Source of the DNA: Obelidium mucronatum
Taxonomy: Eukaryota > Chytridiomycota > Chytridiomycetes > Chytridiales > Chytriomycetaceae
Assembly: GCA_025765595.1 (NCBI GenBank)
Contig: JAIVFH010000165.1
Coordinates: 1-60,631 of the forward strand
Direction: 5' to 3'
DNA: 60,631 nt
Shown here: positions 9,785 to 21,996 of the stretch, piece by piece
Layout of the letters: the number at the start of each line of letters is the position of its first letter
Numbering within the stretch: position 1 is the first letter of the stretch
Program-made: the position numbers and the translations under genes
Notes under the pieces: model-generated
Databases searched by the model: none
The model's input: only the letters and a program-made list of their open reading frames with translations
Told to the model about the DNA's origin: nothing

Positions 9785-12700
9785 ATGACTGGCTTAACAT
9801 CACCCCTCCAGCCAGGCGAACTGCAGCAGCAAGCATATCGAGAGTCTAGCGTTGAAGACGGAGAAATCTCGAGTGTCAGCGAGACTCCAAGTCCAAAGAG
9901 CCAAACTCCAATGATGCCGCAGCAACACCAATACCAACATCAGCAGCACCAGCACCAATACCAACAAAATCAACTTCACAATCAGCAAGCAGGGCAGTTT
10001 CCTTTTGCCCAACTGCCTTTCTTTCAGCATCAAAACCAGTTTGTCCTTCAACCGCCTCCTGCTCTTTCGCTTAGCCAAACAACCCCCTTCGGTATCCACT
10101 CACTCGGTCCTCAGTTTGAGCCCCTCGCCCGTCTGTCTTTGCTCCCGCTTCATATGCAGCCTGAAGGTATGCCTTGACACCTTCAACAAAACCTTTCTCA
10201 CAGTTTATAAATAGCTTTGGCCCAAACTCCCAAAGAACTCAAAGTCAAGACACTATCTCTCATTTCAGCCCTGTTGGCCAGCTTTTACTCCCCACTGGAA
10301 CTTTCGACCCTTGGTGTTTCGCCTGAAGTTGTTGCGCTGGCCTCGCAATTTGAGCCAAAGAAGCTGTCAAAAGCGGAGAAGAAACGAGTAAAGTCTCTGA
10401 GGGATCAGCGAAGAAAACTGACTGCGTATAAGGCTGGGTCTTCTGGTGTGCCATTTGGGCAAATTCGTAAACCACTAGTAAATCCAACTCGTCCTGCCGG
10501 TCCAAAACAACGCTTCCCACACGAGCATTTTCATCCTATTCCCAGCCAAGCGCCAGTGCCTGTTTTCCATCAAACATCTGGACCACACCATCCTTTGCTT
10601 ATTCGTCCGAACGTCATGCAAACGTCTCAAGTCCCACCCAAAGCAAATCCAAGATCTCAGTCTCAATCTTCGGAACTATCGGCAGCTGAAAAGCTAGAAA
10701 AATTAAAGGCTGTGTTGCGTGCTTCTAAATTGAGTGTTGTAACACCCATTAATAACAAACCAGTGGAAAGTAAAAACGCGCGAAAGGGTAAATGATGACA
10801 ATATTTTGGGTGTACCTAATAACTCTTTTAACTCTTTTTTTTTGAAATAGCTGAGAAGAGGGATTCCCAAAGTCCGTCGAGCTCGGATTCCGATTCCAAT
10901 AATACAGATGTTGAAGAAAAGGGCTCTAGCAGTGACATGGAGATTTGTGATTCAAGTAGCACTGATAAAAGCGACGAGGAGGACGACTCTGCAGTCCCCA
11001 ATCCTGTTAAACCCACCATGGAGACGAATCCACGTTCATCACTAAACGAAGAAAAGGACATGGATATTGACGAGTCTAGTGAAGATTCGGAGAGAGATGA
11101 CGATGACTCGGATGATTCAGATGACTCGGCCGACTCGGACGATCCTGGATCCATAGCTCAAAACTGGCGTTCAAAAATTGAGTCCTTGAATGTCACGATT
11201 GAATCCAAAGCTGAGAAAAACACTCCTCTGATCCCAGAAATTTCTCAGAAGTCTTTGTCATCATCTTCATCTAATGTGCCGATGAATGTTGGAGCAACTT
11301 TACCAACGATTGTCGAACCAGCAGTGTTAGAGGAGCCGAAGCCTCAACCTGGGGCTTCAAATCGCATTCGGCCCAGCGCAAGCGACTACAATTTACGCTC
11401 TAACGCTTATACCCTTCAACTGCCTCAAGCACGGAAGTTCATCCCTTCAAAGTCTTACGATCATTTTGTGATTGAAGTTAGCGACACGTCAGACACTGAA
11501 GACGACAGCATGAATACCCCCAACTCCTCCACACCACAACTTGCGAATAATGCACCAACGAAATTATCTGTCAAAGCATCTTCCTTGGATGAACAGATTC
11601 GAGCAATGAAGGAGAGGATAGCTGAAAAAGAGCGACTTAAGCGGCTTTCCAAATTGGAAGTAACGAGTGGAAAGGTGGGGTCGATGGAAAGCCTTGTCTC
11701 TGTTTCTTCTACCGTGAGCAACGCAGGGACTAGTATAGCGAGTGAAATGGACATGGATGCTGGTTTGAAGCAACTTTCTGCCCCCAGCTCGTTGGCCTCA
11801 ACGCCAATAATATCAAAAGCAGTAGTACCAGGCAGAAAACAAGAACCCCTTCAAGGAGCAGTGTCAACCCCCACATCGCCCCGGCCTCCAACCCCCAAGA
11901 GCAACAAATCACATCTTTCACCATCATCCTCTACCGCAGCAATATTGCTCACCAAAAAGCAAGCGCTAGAGTCCCAAATCAAGCAAGATGAGACACTCCT
12001 TGAATCTGCATTGAAGGACATTTCGGTAAAAGAGGCGAACCTCGCGGTTCTTCAACAAACAGCAGAAACACAAACGGCCACGGCGAACGAAGCGCAATCA
12101 ACTCTCGACTCACTTGAGGAGGAACTCGCACTTCTCCAACAACGTGTTTCAGAACAACGAGAATTGGTGGAAAGGGAGAAACAACGCGTCGAAGCCAGTC
12201 AAGAGCAGGCCGAAAAGCTTCGGAAAGTTATTCTCGGAAAAGCGGAAGTGGCGGGAATGCTTCGGAAAGCCGTGAACGAGAGGCGTGTGGATTTGTTAAG
12301 TGTCTTGAAGGCCTTGCAACAAGCGCAGCAACAGCAACATCAGGCTCGACAAGATCAGCAAAACGATCATCAGTCGTCTTTAGGCAAGCACATAAGATCT
12401 GTTGGAAACACTGAATCTAGGGATAATGTTCTTGGTTTAAAGAAACAAAAGATGGATCAACCCGAATCACTTTCGAATGTAGATGATTTCATCCGGTTCA
12501 CTGATGGTGATATGACAGATATAAGTGTCGGAGCCGCTATCCCAAGTTCTGTTGATTGCGCAGAATTAGGTCCATCCAGCACAACAGTTTTCCATCCGTC
12601 CGAAATCGAGCGCCAGAAAAAGTTTGAAGAGATTGTTTGGGAAGAAGGTATCGATACCGTAGAATGGCTGAAGGACTTTGATGGTGTCTTGACGAAGGAG

Positions 12701-15700
12701 GGCGATGTTTGCGGCTTGGAGGATTTACGAAGTTCAAATTTACCAGTTGTCGAAATGCGCGCGAGTAGTGTCCCGACGAGTGGTCAGTTCAAGACTGGTG
12801 CACAGGTTAGTAATTCAAGAGCATTGCTACTGGTCTGTACTTACACATTTATGTCTTTCAGCCTGTTGGAACAGGACAACAACAAACGTCTGGTTACACT
12901 CCGTTTGAATCCCCTTTAGTGCAGCTTCGATCTTATCGCTACTTTGGAGAGCCCGAAGTTGTCGGGGCCAAAAAAATGGGAGCATGCAACAGGATTGACC
13001 CGTTCAAACTAATGTGTAAGTATGAAACTATGGGTGAAGGAGGTGTTTGTAAGGATCCCCAGTGTTCGGCCCAACACTTCAAAGATATTTCATTAACAGG
13101 TATGGGTTTTGTGTTAATGTGTTTTTCAATATTAAACGACCCACCACAAAACAGAGAATGAAGTGCTACTCGATTTACTTGCACGTCTAGAATCAAGTAG
13201 CACCACTGATGTTGAACAGCTGCGGATACTGATTCAAAGAAAACGAGCATTGGGCGCCAACTATGATGAATTGATTCGGCTCATCAAGGCACAGGCAGGC
13301 ACTAATATGGTCTTCAAAAATAACGACAATCACATGACATCCAACCATCCCACGTCATCACCCGGAAAATACATTGATCACCGAGTTTTCAGAAATGTTG
13401 GCGTTGGCCGAAGCGGACTGGCATCAACAAAAGAAGAATACCCCCCTTCATTAATCCCACCATCCCAGGCCATCTTTTTGCAAGGTCTTCAAAGTGCAGT
13501 TGACGGAGAAAAGCCAAAGGTGGAGAGATATTACGATATTCCGTTAGCGGCACAAGATTATGAAAGCATGATTGCCCGAGACCCAACAAACATTCACTTG
13601 CGTATTGAGTATGCAGCGTCTCTCCTACCCTCTGGCCCTCTCTCGACCAAAGAGCTTCTTAAAACGCACAAGGGGATTTCTGAGGCCATCAACATTCTTG
13701 GCGAAGCATTGCAGGCCAATAGAGAGTCTGAAGATTTGTGGATATGTTATTTGGAACTTTATATGAAGAGGGCTGGCGAAGAGGATGTCCGCGATATGTT
13801 TGAGCAAGGGATTGGGTTTTTGCCTGGGAGTTTGGTTTTGTGGTGGCGGTATTTCGTGTGGGAAATCGAGTTCGAGCGGAAAGAGAAAGTGGGACGGAGG
13901 ATGCTTATATCGTTTACAGGAGACGAAGGCCATATCAGGGGTGAGTCTAGGTTCTGGGCGTCGAGTTATTATGTTTTCACTCAAATTTATGTCAAATACC
14001 CCAGACCCCGTTTTGAAGTCGATCATGGTCCTTTCCATTACTATTCAACTTATGAAGCTGTATATGCATCATTCGGATAACTCGGAAACGGCTCGATCCT
14101 TTATGGCCATCTTTCTGCGTTGTAAGGACGTAGGAGAATTGGAGCGATTTTCAAGCGCACCTGGAACAAGCTCAACACGCATGAATGGTGCATTTATTCC
14201 ACCCTTGCGAAATACTTGGGCAGCAGCCGTGTTGACATACCGAGACTTGTCCAAAGCATGGCTGGACGTACTTCCACTTTCTGTACCACGGGTCTTTACC
14301 GCGGTCCTTGTTCTTATCATATCCCCATGACTACCTTATCCGGGATGAGCTCTTTTTGATTCGGTGGGATGCTGGTGTCGCCACTGGTGCTCAGAACGCC
14401 ACCACTCCATCTGGAACTGAAATGGCATGGTTCAAACAGATTTTCCAAAATTGCGTACAATCATGGAAAGTAGCATGTCCGAAGAAACAGCAGCATCATC
14501 AAGAAGATGTTGTTGTGACGGCCAAGAGAAGAGAGTTTGAGACTTCGTTCTTGGCGATTGTAAAGAACTTTTTTGCTTGTTTTTCCGCAACAACGAGTGG
14601 AAATTCTTTGGTGACGAATCGTGTGGTTTCGAGAGTATGGGAGGGTGTGGTGGGTGTTTTAGGAATGGACTGTGTGGGTGCTGTAGGATTGAGGAGTGTG
14701 AATGAGGTAAAGTCTGTCCTCTTTTGAATTCGCATTTTCAATACCTTTCTTTTAAACAGCTGAATGATTCGGATATCCTGAAACCTGGCCGGTTTCAAAT
14801 TGTGAATTCGTGTGTCAAAGAGCTGTTGGTGGCTGATGCGAAAGAAGGGACAGTATCCGCATCAGTTCATGCAAAGAAAGCAGTGGAACTCTTGGTGAAT
14901 TCAATTCGATGTTGCTATGAAAGTTTACCGCCGGTATGTGTCCTTGTCGCGTGTGCTTGAGTTTGTCGTGACCTGTATTTTCACCCCTTAGATTTCCATA
15001 ACCACAGTTGGGGATATCCCCGACACGATTGACGAAACTATAACTCTGTATGAGAAAGCTTTATCTTTGAGCACTGATATTCGATTGCCAGACTTGCTTG
15101 AGTCATGCCGGCAACAAGGGTTAAAAAGGAATGCTCATCTCTGGCTGAATTTCCTGCTTTTGTCAAGCATAGAGTTTTCGGATCCTGATAGCAACAGCTC
15201 GCAACCAAACCTCCGCGTCTTGTTTGAAAAGGCACTGGAAAGTGTGAAAGGAAAAGAAGGCAGGTATCTCCTGTGGCGTGAATACCTTTCTTTCGAAGGC
15301 AAGGCGGCTGGATTTGGTGAAAGGAGTACTCTTGCTGTACTATGGCGCGCGATAAATGATCTCTGTGGGGGATTCGAAAAGAGTCCTTTGGAGTCGTCGC
15401 GTGCATTAGAAATTCCTGATTTTGCCAAACTTGTGGGCGTGAAGGTAGTTGGATTTGGCTTGGATTTGCTCTGTTTGAACGTAACTTATGTTTTTTTTTT
15501 CGATAGGAGTTTAGTTTATCGACTAACATTTTAAAGTTCCTCTTGTCTGGCTTTTCTCGCGAAAAGGCTTTGGAAGTAGTTGAATTGTTGATGAAGAGTC
15601 GATCCGAATTGCTCCATGCGTGTCCTTCGTGTGTATACGTTTCTTTCTCTGCCACTTTTTTTATTGACTTTTGGTTTGGCGTCGGCAGACTCTCTCGGTT

Positions 15701-15981
15701 ATATTTCGAATTGGATATGGTTGAATCTGGAAAGTCATTTTTGATCGATTGTTTGAAGTGCAATCCAAAGTCTCCACATATCTGGAAATTGTAAGTTCTC
15801 ATGATTTCATTAACATCTTTAAGTTGACCGCATTTCTACTGTTTTCTGTCCAAATAGAATATATCAAATTGAAGATTTGGGTGGGCAATTTGGAAGTGCT
15901 GAATCTGTCAAGCGAATATGCCGTTTGGCTGAAGAAACATTGCCAGAAACTGAAGCTGCATTCTTTAGACATGTTTGTTAA
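9785..15981 (+). pseudogene. ZFC3H1/Red1-like zinc-finger HAT-repeat protein, one frameshift (copy 1)
   Basis: A gene of about eleven exons that would encode about 1,850-1,900 aa. In order it has a Gln/His-rich N-terminus (9785-10166), a Pro/Lys-rich region (10216-10787), Ser/Asp/Glu-rich acidic stretches (10852-11150), a long coiled coil (about 11940-12300), and a C3H1 zinc finger, CKYETMGEGGVCKDPQCSAQH (13016-13075). HAT/TPR-like helical repeats follow (13170-15981; LRIEYAASLLPSG, DLWICYLELYMKRAG). This matches the ZFC3H1 (animals) / Red1 (fission yeast) family, nuclear scaffolds that pass polyadenylated RNA to the exosome. Splice junctions keep frame except for one inserted A at 14266 (CTGGACGTAC against CTGGCGTAC in copy 2). 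That insertion stops the protein at about 14330 and loses the last third. An alternative 3' exon after 16014 is possible. Confidence 0.8.
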
Positions 15982-16344
15982 CTTTTTTTGTTTGTTCTGC
16001 TTTGCTCCGTGAAAGGCCCCAGTTTTGGTCAATAGAAGGAGCAAAATAGGACAAGGATTTACTCGCCCTCCTCTCTTGAATATGAACAGAACTTTCCTTA
16101 GGTGCAATCAATCCCAGAAAAATTAAATAATGGAAAACCCACGAATTAAGTTTTTGGCTGCTGCTGTAAGTCCTTGATTTAGAGTTGTAGGATCTGGGGC
16201 TCTTAATAGTTAATCGTGATTCCCGAGCACACATTCCCCTTTATGCAATTGCTTACTCCATCGCTGCATGTTTTTAATTTTCTCTTTGTCAGTAAGTGTG
16301 AAAGTTGTTTTCTTCTATCCTCAATTATAAAATAACCCCATTTT

Positions 16345-16530
16345 TTTAGCTCTCCCTTAAAAACATTAGGTATATATTCTGGTTTCAACACCTTGATCTA
16401 TAATTGTATCATCTTTCTTTTACTTCGTTGTTGGGTTTGTATCACCAAAAATGTAGATTTGGGTGTGGTTTTGTTTCATCAGAAACACAAGCCAACCGAT
16501 CTATTTCCTTCTCCATATTATCGTTGAGCG
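16345..16530. repeat. Dispersed repeat of about 180 bp, copy A
   Basis: The stretch starting around TTAGGTATATATTCTGG and running through TTTGGGTGTGGTTTTG recurs at 17,757-17,935 and 48,682-48,875, all in the same orientation. It lies downstream of the ZFC3H1-like gene. No coding sense is evident. The rest of 15,982-16,685 is AT-rich and I see no gene in it. Confidence 0.75.
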
Positions 16531-16685
16531 CATTTATTTTATCCTTATCATGTAAAGAAGAAAAGAGAAGGAGATCCGAAGTGGGTGTGGGTTGTTTGTT
16601 AAGTGGTAAAATACATTATTTCTTAACCTTGTATATAATTCCAATGCTATTCGCGAAGAAGAGATTAATCGGAATACAAACTCAT

Positions 16686-17475
16686 TTAAAAGTCTCTCCT
16701 CCATTTAAAGTCAACTGTCAAATCAACTCCTTCCCAAGGAATGTCTCCTCGAAACGCGTTCCCAAAACAGTAAAACCGCTTCAATTTCCGCAAGTTTCTA
16801 ACCTCTCTGGGAAACTTCCCACTAAAATGATTTGAATCAAGCAGCAAGACTTCCAACTCAACCAAGTCTCCAAGTTCGCTTGGAATCAATCCAACCAGTC
16901 TATTCTCTTGAAGATTCAAAACTCGCAATGTATTGCCAAGATTCCCGATTTCTTTGGGTAGGCTGTCTGACAGTGAGTTTTTCGATAGAGTCAATGTCTC
17001 CAAATGGTTCAGACGCGTCAGCTCCACAGGAATGGGACCCCACAAGCCGCAGTTTACTAAAGAGAGCTCCTTCAGCGCATTAAGCGACTCGAATGCACGC
17101 GGTATTCTGCAGGTAAGGAACTCATCGGTCCAACGCAAACGGCAGTACTTCTTGCCGTTGGCAGTGGTGTTTATGAAGTGACCTAATATAGACACTCTGG
17201 AAAGAATGAATCCAATGCATAATCATTTCCCGGTCTGTTTCCGTTGGCCAGAACATCATTCTTTGTCCTGACTTCAGGTTTTGGTTGATTGGATTTGACA
17301 GGTTACTGTTCAAGTTTACAGGCAAGAGTTGACTGTGCAAATGATGTGCTTTCGATTCCCTGTTTGTGATGGATGAAGAGAGAAGCCTCAAACGCGTTGT
17401 GAAGTGTATAGGCAGGTACGAGAGAATGGCAAAGAGGATCTCGTATGGCAGCGCTGGTAGCGTACTAGTAGTCAT
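16686..17475 (-). pseudogene. F-box/LRR protein private to copy 1, probable frameshift
   Basis: From ATG 17475 the N-terminal ORF has an F-box-like segment, LPALPYEILFAILSYLPIHF. The LRR part (17195-16686) is in another frame, with repeats such as LKELSLVNCGLWGPIPVELT and LRVLNLQENRLVGLIPSELG. The two frames overlap at 17122-17195, and no convincing intron joins them, so a single-base indel near 17,195 is the simplest explanation. The protein would be about 260 aa. There is no equivalent in copy 2, where the corresponding position holds a Crinkler relic and the copia element. A sequencing error at this one site is possible, in which case the gene is intact. Confidence 0.65.
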
Positions 17476-17701
17476 TTTCCATTAATAAAAAGACCCATGT
17501 GCTTGCTGCCAGCTGGAATATATCAGCCAAGATTGGACAGCCTACACCAAGCGCATACGAATACATTACAATGAAACTTGTTAAAAAAAACTGGAGGATA
17601 CAGCTTAAATTATTCGCATCACAGGCTTGGAAACTGTATTTCAAAAACACCGCCAAAAAAACAATAGGCGCAATTATTAATATGTAGGAAAAAAGTTGCA
17701 A
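17465..17701 (-). CDS. Small hydrophobic ORF (78 aa), uncertain
   Basis: The ORF encodes two hydrophobic stretches (SYILIIAPIVFLAVFLKYSF and CILQFFLTSFIVMYSYALGV) that could be membrane helices. It lies immediately upstream of, and slightly overlaps, the F-box/LRR start on the same strand. AT-rich sequence often yields such ORFs by chance and there is no duplicate to compare with. It may only be 5' untranslated sequence of the F-box gene. Low confidence. Confidence 0.2.
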   Translation of the reverse strand: MQLFSYILIIAPIVFLAVFLKYSFQACDANNLSCILQFFLTSFIVMYSYALGVGCPILADIFQLAASTWVFLLMENDY

Positions 17702-17756
17702 GATTCATTTCACCAAACTCGGAAACTCAAAACCAAGTGCAATCCTTGGTTGAAAC

Positions 17757-17935
17757 TCTCCTTCTCCCTTAGAAACAATTAGGTATATATTCTGGTTTCG
17801 ACACCTTGATCTATAATTGTATCATCTTTCTTTTTCTTGGTCCTGGGTTTGTATCACCAAAATATATAGATTTGGGTGTGGTTTTGCATGCAAACCAACC
17901 AATCTATTTCCTTCTCCATCTTATCGTTGAGAGCA
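17757..17935. repeat. Dispersed repeat of about 180 bp, copy B
   Basis: A second copy of the repeat at 16,345-16,530, with scattered substitutions and a short deletion after GTGTGGTTTTG. It directly abuts the conserved 480-bp block at 17,936-18,420. Confidence 0.75.
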
Positions 17936-18420
17936 TTCCTCTGAGTTGGTATTCCTTTGAAGCATGTAGCAATTTTAATCTGAGAACAGATTGACAGCAA
18001 ACAGCTCAACACACCTGAGATGATTCAACATGTGCAGTTTCGAGAAAAGAATAGAGGACTAAAGGTAACTGCGCTTGCTTGTGCCGCTGTTACTGACAAC
18101 TGGAAGCGAAGCTGAATTTTAATGCAGCTATACAGCGAGTATGAAATCGTTGATGAAACAGACTTTACCTTGAAGCACCCCGGAACAAGCGGAAGTGAAT
18201 TTGAGGTCCGTATAGGATCCCATACGGGCCTTTGGTCACTCAATGCTGGAAACCTCTCGACTAATCGAATGGCTGACAACCATGCCCACACCTCAAGGAG
18301 TGCCGTGGTACCTTCTTTGAGACCCATTGGCACGCATTGGCAGTGGCGGCGGTGACGGCAAGCTGACGCGGCTGTTTGGTCAAAAATTTGATGTATCCAC
18401 AATTCTTAGACAGCGCTGTG
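17936..18420. repeat. 480-bp block nearly identical to 55,440-55,920
   Basis: The block downstream of the Crinkler gene is almost identical in the two duplicates. It contains a 77-codon plus-strand ORF at 18,122-18,355 (identical in translation to 55,623-55,856) and an overlapping minus-strand 125-codon ORF at 18,025-18,402. Neither resembles a family I recognise. The block could be the 3' region of the Crinkler transcript, a non-coding RNA, or a small gene. Conservation here exceeds that of the immediate left flank. Confidence 0.6.
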
Positions 18421-18458
18421 TAACCCACATCAGTGGCAACTATTTTCTGCAACTTTAT

Positions 18459-20343
18459 TTACTGCAAATCAATTGAAAGCACACACTGAGATAATTGTTT
18501 TAAAGCCCCATCAATCCTTACGGCAACAGTTCCTCCAGTTGTAAGAAGATTCTGCTTTGGGTAACTGCTGAAGCGTGTGTGTGGAACAACAAAACACAGT
18601 TTTGACATTCCACTATCCTCCACAATTTTCTTTAGCTCAACCATTTTCACCCCGTGACTTCGCGAAACAGTCATTTGAAATAGACTAACTGAAGGAATCA
18701 ACGAATCGATACATGGATAGTTTTTTCGAGCGGCTGTATAGAGAACATTGCTATCCGTACAACTCTTAATATCTTTGAAGGTCTGCTTTGGGCGTGCGGG
18801 TAGGACCAAATCAATAGTAGCGGCAGCAGTGTCATCAAGTGAGCGAATTTTGAATGTGCCTCCTTTGGATAGTTGGCGATGAGCAAAGGATTCAAACAAA
18901 TTTCCACGAAGTGAAGAAAGTAGCGTTTCGCCATCAGAGGCGAGTAAAAACGTATGTAGCTTGCTTTCCTCCTGCGTGATGAAAACTTCGAGAGCTTTTT
19001 CCACGATATATTCTGCAAGTACAAAGTTAGAAACATATTATGCTTGATTGAAACACTTGACCTACCTGAAGCAAATTGAAGAGAAAAATCATGATAATCA
19101 TCGGAAATTACGAAATGGATTATCAAGTGACTAATTTCGTCTTCTTTTGACAACGACCCATCTACCATCAGTTGGAACTTGTCAATATTCAACCGGCCAA
19201 GCGCCTGCTTAATTGTTCCATGTAGCCGGTCGGGTTTTTCGAACACAAAGCGTGCGATTCCACCAATCAAATTGAAACGTTCTTCGACTATATCCCCTGA
19301 TAAATCATACATAGCTCGAGCTGCAAGCAGTTCTTCCAAATTCCAAACAGGAAGATAGAAGAGAGGGGCCGTTTTTTTGAACTTGACGAATTCTTTGTAG
19401 TGCTTTCGAGCAGGCGAGGCAACAACGATAGTGATAGCCCTAACAGCCGATGGGCCATCAGGAAGTGTGTCGGTGAGGTACCACGTTTCTGTGGTCATAA
19501 GAAAACTGCGCTTGACTAGAATGAAGTCTGTGTAGATATAGCAACCTGATTCAGAGAATACGTAGATGTCACCACCATCCTTGGATCGATGCAGAACAAT
19601 AGTCTTCACCATCTTGCGCAACCTCCACATGACATAAAACAAAAATACGCTTTTCCCAATCCCAGGGTTTCCAGTGATTGCAAACCCCCTCGTTCCCCTT
19701 ATATCACTATTTTTAATACCCTCTTGTACCTTTTCCCAAATAATTTGAAACATATCATAATAGCATTTCCTTATAAATAACTGGTTCGGGATTTCGTCGC
19801 AGAAAGTGGGAGTAGGAGTGAATGTCAGGCAATCGCCAACAGGAGCCACACTCGAGAGACAATTCCAAAAATCAGACAGATTTGCCAATACATTGATATC
19901 CATCGCAGTTAATGATTGAAAAGAAACGGCTGGTAATGAGTAGACTTTCAACTGCGTGTTTAGTAAAAATCAGCGGACCAAACAGGCTCCCACTTACGCT
20001 TCTCCACTTTGATGACCAGTGCACACTTTGACTTGACACCGAGTCCCAGCGCAGTCAGAGTGGCAAGAGGACAGCCAGGGTCCAGCATTGAGTCCGCCTC
20101 ATCAACCGTAAAGAAACAGTCTTCGCTGAGGCCACAGCTGCTGCGCGTAACACCCGCAGGGAGGTGAAGAGACAGTGGTGTGTTTGTGGGAAGCCCAAGC
20201 AGCCCTTGCGAAGGCTGCACCGCACACGCAGCCACAATGTCCGCAACAGCAGGTTCGATGCTCGCAATCACAGCGGGAAGACTCTCCTGCGGAATCGCGA
20301 TCGCGTTTTTTCCGTGGGAAACCCAAACACGAGGTTTCATCAT
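18459..20343 (-). CDS. Crinkler/RHS-type NTPase-nuclease effector, intact (copy 1)
   Basis: Three exons (20343-19998, 19929-19066, 19012-18459) with introns of 68 and 53 bp give a continuous 587-aa frame. Exon 1 encodes a header-like N-terminal domain of about 115 aa. Exon 2 contains a P-loop NTPase with Walker A GNPGIGKSVFLFYVMWRLRK. Exon 3 contains a restriction-endonuclease-fold-like module (NLFESFAHRQLSKGG, then IDSLIPSVSLFQMTVSRSH). This header, P-loop and nuclease order is the architecture described for CR (Crinkler-RHS) effectors of oomycetes, chytrids and trypanosomes, thought to act on nucleic acid in the nucleus of the producing or another cell. No classical secretion signal is visible. 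A deletion relative to copy 2 has removed one small exon, but splicing still keeps frame. Confidence 0.8.
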
Positions 20344-20560
20344 TTGTAGAAATTGTTTGTGAAATAAAAAAAAGAAATGCCTGTTTTATGCAAAAGGATT
20401 TCCTCGAAAAAATAGCAACTTCTTCCTCCGGCCGAGTGACCAAACTCTCGAAAACAACCATCCCTGCCCAACACTCTTTCAGTATCTCATTGAAAAGACA
20501 TCAAAGTAAGTGTTAGAAGAGTTTGCAACAGTTGAGCTCATGTTTATTCAGTTTGTGAAG

Positions 20561-21429
20561 ATGGCTGACGATGATCAAGAGAACACCAACCAAGGCACTC
20601 GAGCTGCAAATGCCGGGCAAAGATCTCCATTACATGTCAACCAAAGAAGCAATGCCGGAGCTGCTGCTGCTCTTCCGACTCTCTACCGCACCTCAGTTCA
20701 GTTTTCAGTTCGCACTTCGCCAAAGGCTCGTGCAAAAGCCGAAAAGAGTGACAAAGATCCTATACAAATTGCCAGCACTTCAATTCAAGACTTCAAGGAG
20801 CAGCTATTCCAGAATGGTCTTCAATACATTGGTAAATGGGTTGTTGCTGATCGAACCCGGCCCAAACCTGTTTTCACCTAGGGTTCGCCCTATACTTATA
20901 CGCGTATAGTTAATATACGTATAATATACCCGTATAATTTGTATAATGAAATCCATTATACCTGTATAGTGGAGTACGAGGGTTGGGACTGAGTTTGGAT
21001 TTGTTTGGATAGAAGACAGAAAAAGGAGAAATTTTTTTTATATGAACAAAAAATGCGAAGAAACTGTACCCCAGACGCAAGTGACGTAAATAACCACGTC
21101 ATCAAACAAGGCTAGTGTTGTTACGATTCAGCAAATTCAGCTAACAATTACGCCGCAACATCATACAAGGCACTGGAAGTAACCGCATTGTGAAATGCGC
21201 TTCTTCGGATGATTTCAATGCATCTGCTGGTGAAATCAGGGACTGATACGACTCAATAACATATAATTCTTCACTATACGTACACTATACCGTATAATTA
21301 ACACTATACCGGTATAATTTGTATAACGAAATCTATTATACACGTATAAGGCAGATCCCTATTTTCACCATATCGGCTACTTCCAAAAGTCAAATGACTG
21401 TCAACGATTTTTCCCACTTTGTACGTTAA
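20561..21429 (+). pseudogene. Unrecognised ORF disrupted by a hAT MITE
   Basis: The frame from ATG 20561 is open for 106 codons to a TAG at 20879-20881. That TAG is the first three bases of the inserted MITE. The protein is Asn/Gln-rich at the N-terminus, then has TSIQDFKEQLFQNGLQYIG. After the MITE and the second target repeat the coding sense can continue (ATATCGGCTACTTCC onward) to a TAA at 21427-21429, 19 more codons. A GTACGT splice donor just before that stop could instead lead to further exons. I do not recognise the family. It starts about 220 bp from the Crinkler start on the opposite strand, so a shared promoter region is likely. Confidence 0.5.
20879..21361. mobile_element. Non-autonomous hAT-type MITE, 483 bp, TSD TTTTCACC
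   Basis: The element starts TAGGGTTCGCC and ends GGCAGATCCCTA, so the termini are inverted over TAGGG. It is flanked by a perfect 8-bp repeat TTTTCACC (20871-20878 and 21362-21369). The subterminal zones (20,893-20,975 and 21,262-21,350) are packed with near-palindromes of the type TATACGCGTATA and TATACCGGTATA. There is no coding capacity. It interrupts the ORF beginning at 20561. Confidence 0.9.
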
Positions 21430-21613
21430 GATGGAGGATCTAAAACCATTGGTCTGACTTTGGAGCAACTGTCGCCAAGTTTCTTGTCCTCTCACCAAGA
21501 AATAACCTGTGTCTTGGTTGTAAACTCCTACTCCATGTGGAGGATCTTCCTCTTCTTCTGGAGCGATTAGTGGAAACCAAAGCAAGAACGACGGAGGAGG
21601 TCCAAATATTGCA

Positions 21614-21911
21614 ATGATTGGAGGAATCGCGGGAGGAGTCGCAGCTCTCTTGATTATTGCCGTCATTGGATTCGTTGTTGCCCGTCGCCGCCGAAACTCC
21701 TCCAACAACTCCAACTCCAACAACTCCAACAATACCCCCAACCTCGGTAATGCTTTCAGCTCCGAAAAGTCTTTTGTTCCATTACGAGGTGATACCCCAC
21801 AAGCCATGGAACTCGGCACCTTACACAAGAAGCCAACTTCTGACGACAATGACTACTTTGCGAAACCACCCGCCGAACCACTTCAAGTATACAGAGCCCA
21901 TTCAATTCCCC

Positions 21912-21996
<85 letters not shown>

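Noticed and set aside
16404..16835. A 143-codon plus-strand ORF after the ZFC3H1-like gene
   Set aside because: It crosses a dispersed repeat and runs antisense into an F-box/LRR gene. Its composition looks random and the reading frame is not kept in copy 2.
21304..21849. A 181-codon minus-strand ORF across the SAM gene start
   Set aside because: It overlaps the well-supported SAM/transmembrane frame and a MITE end. Parts look protein-like, but it has no plausible start or family.
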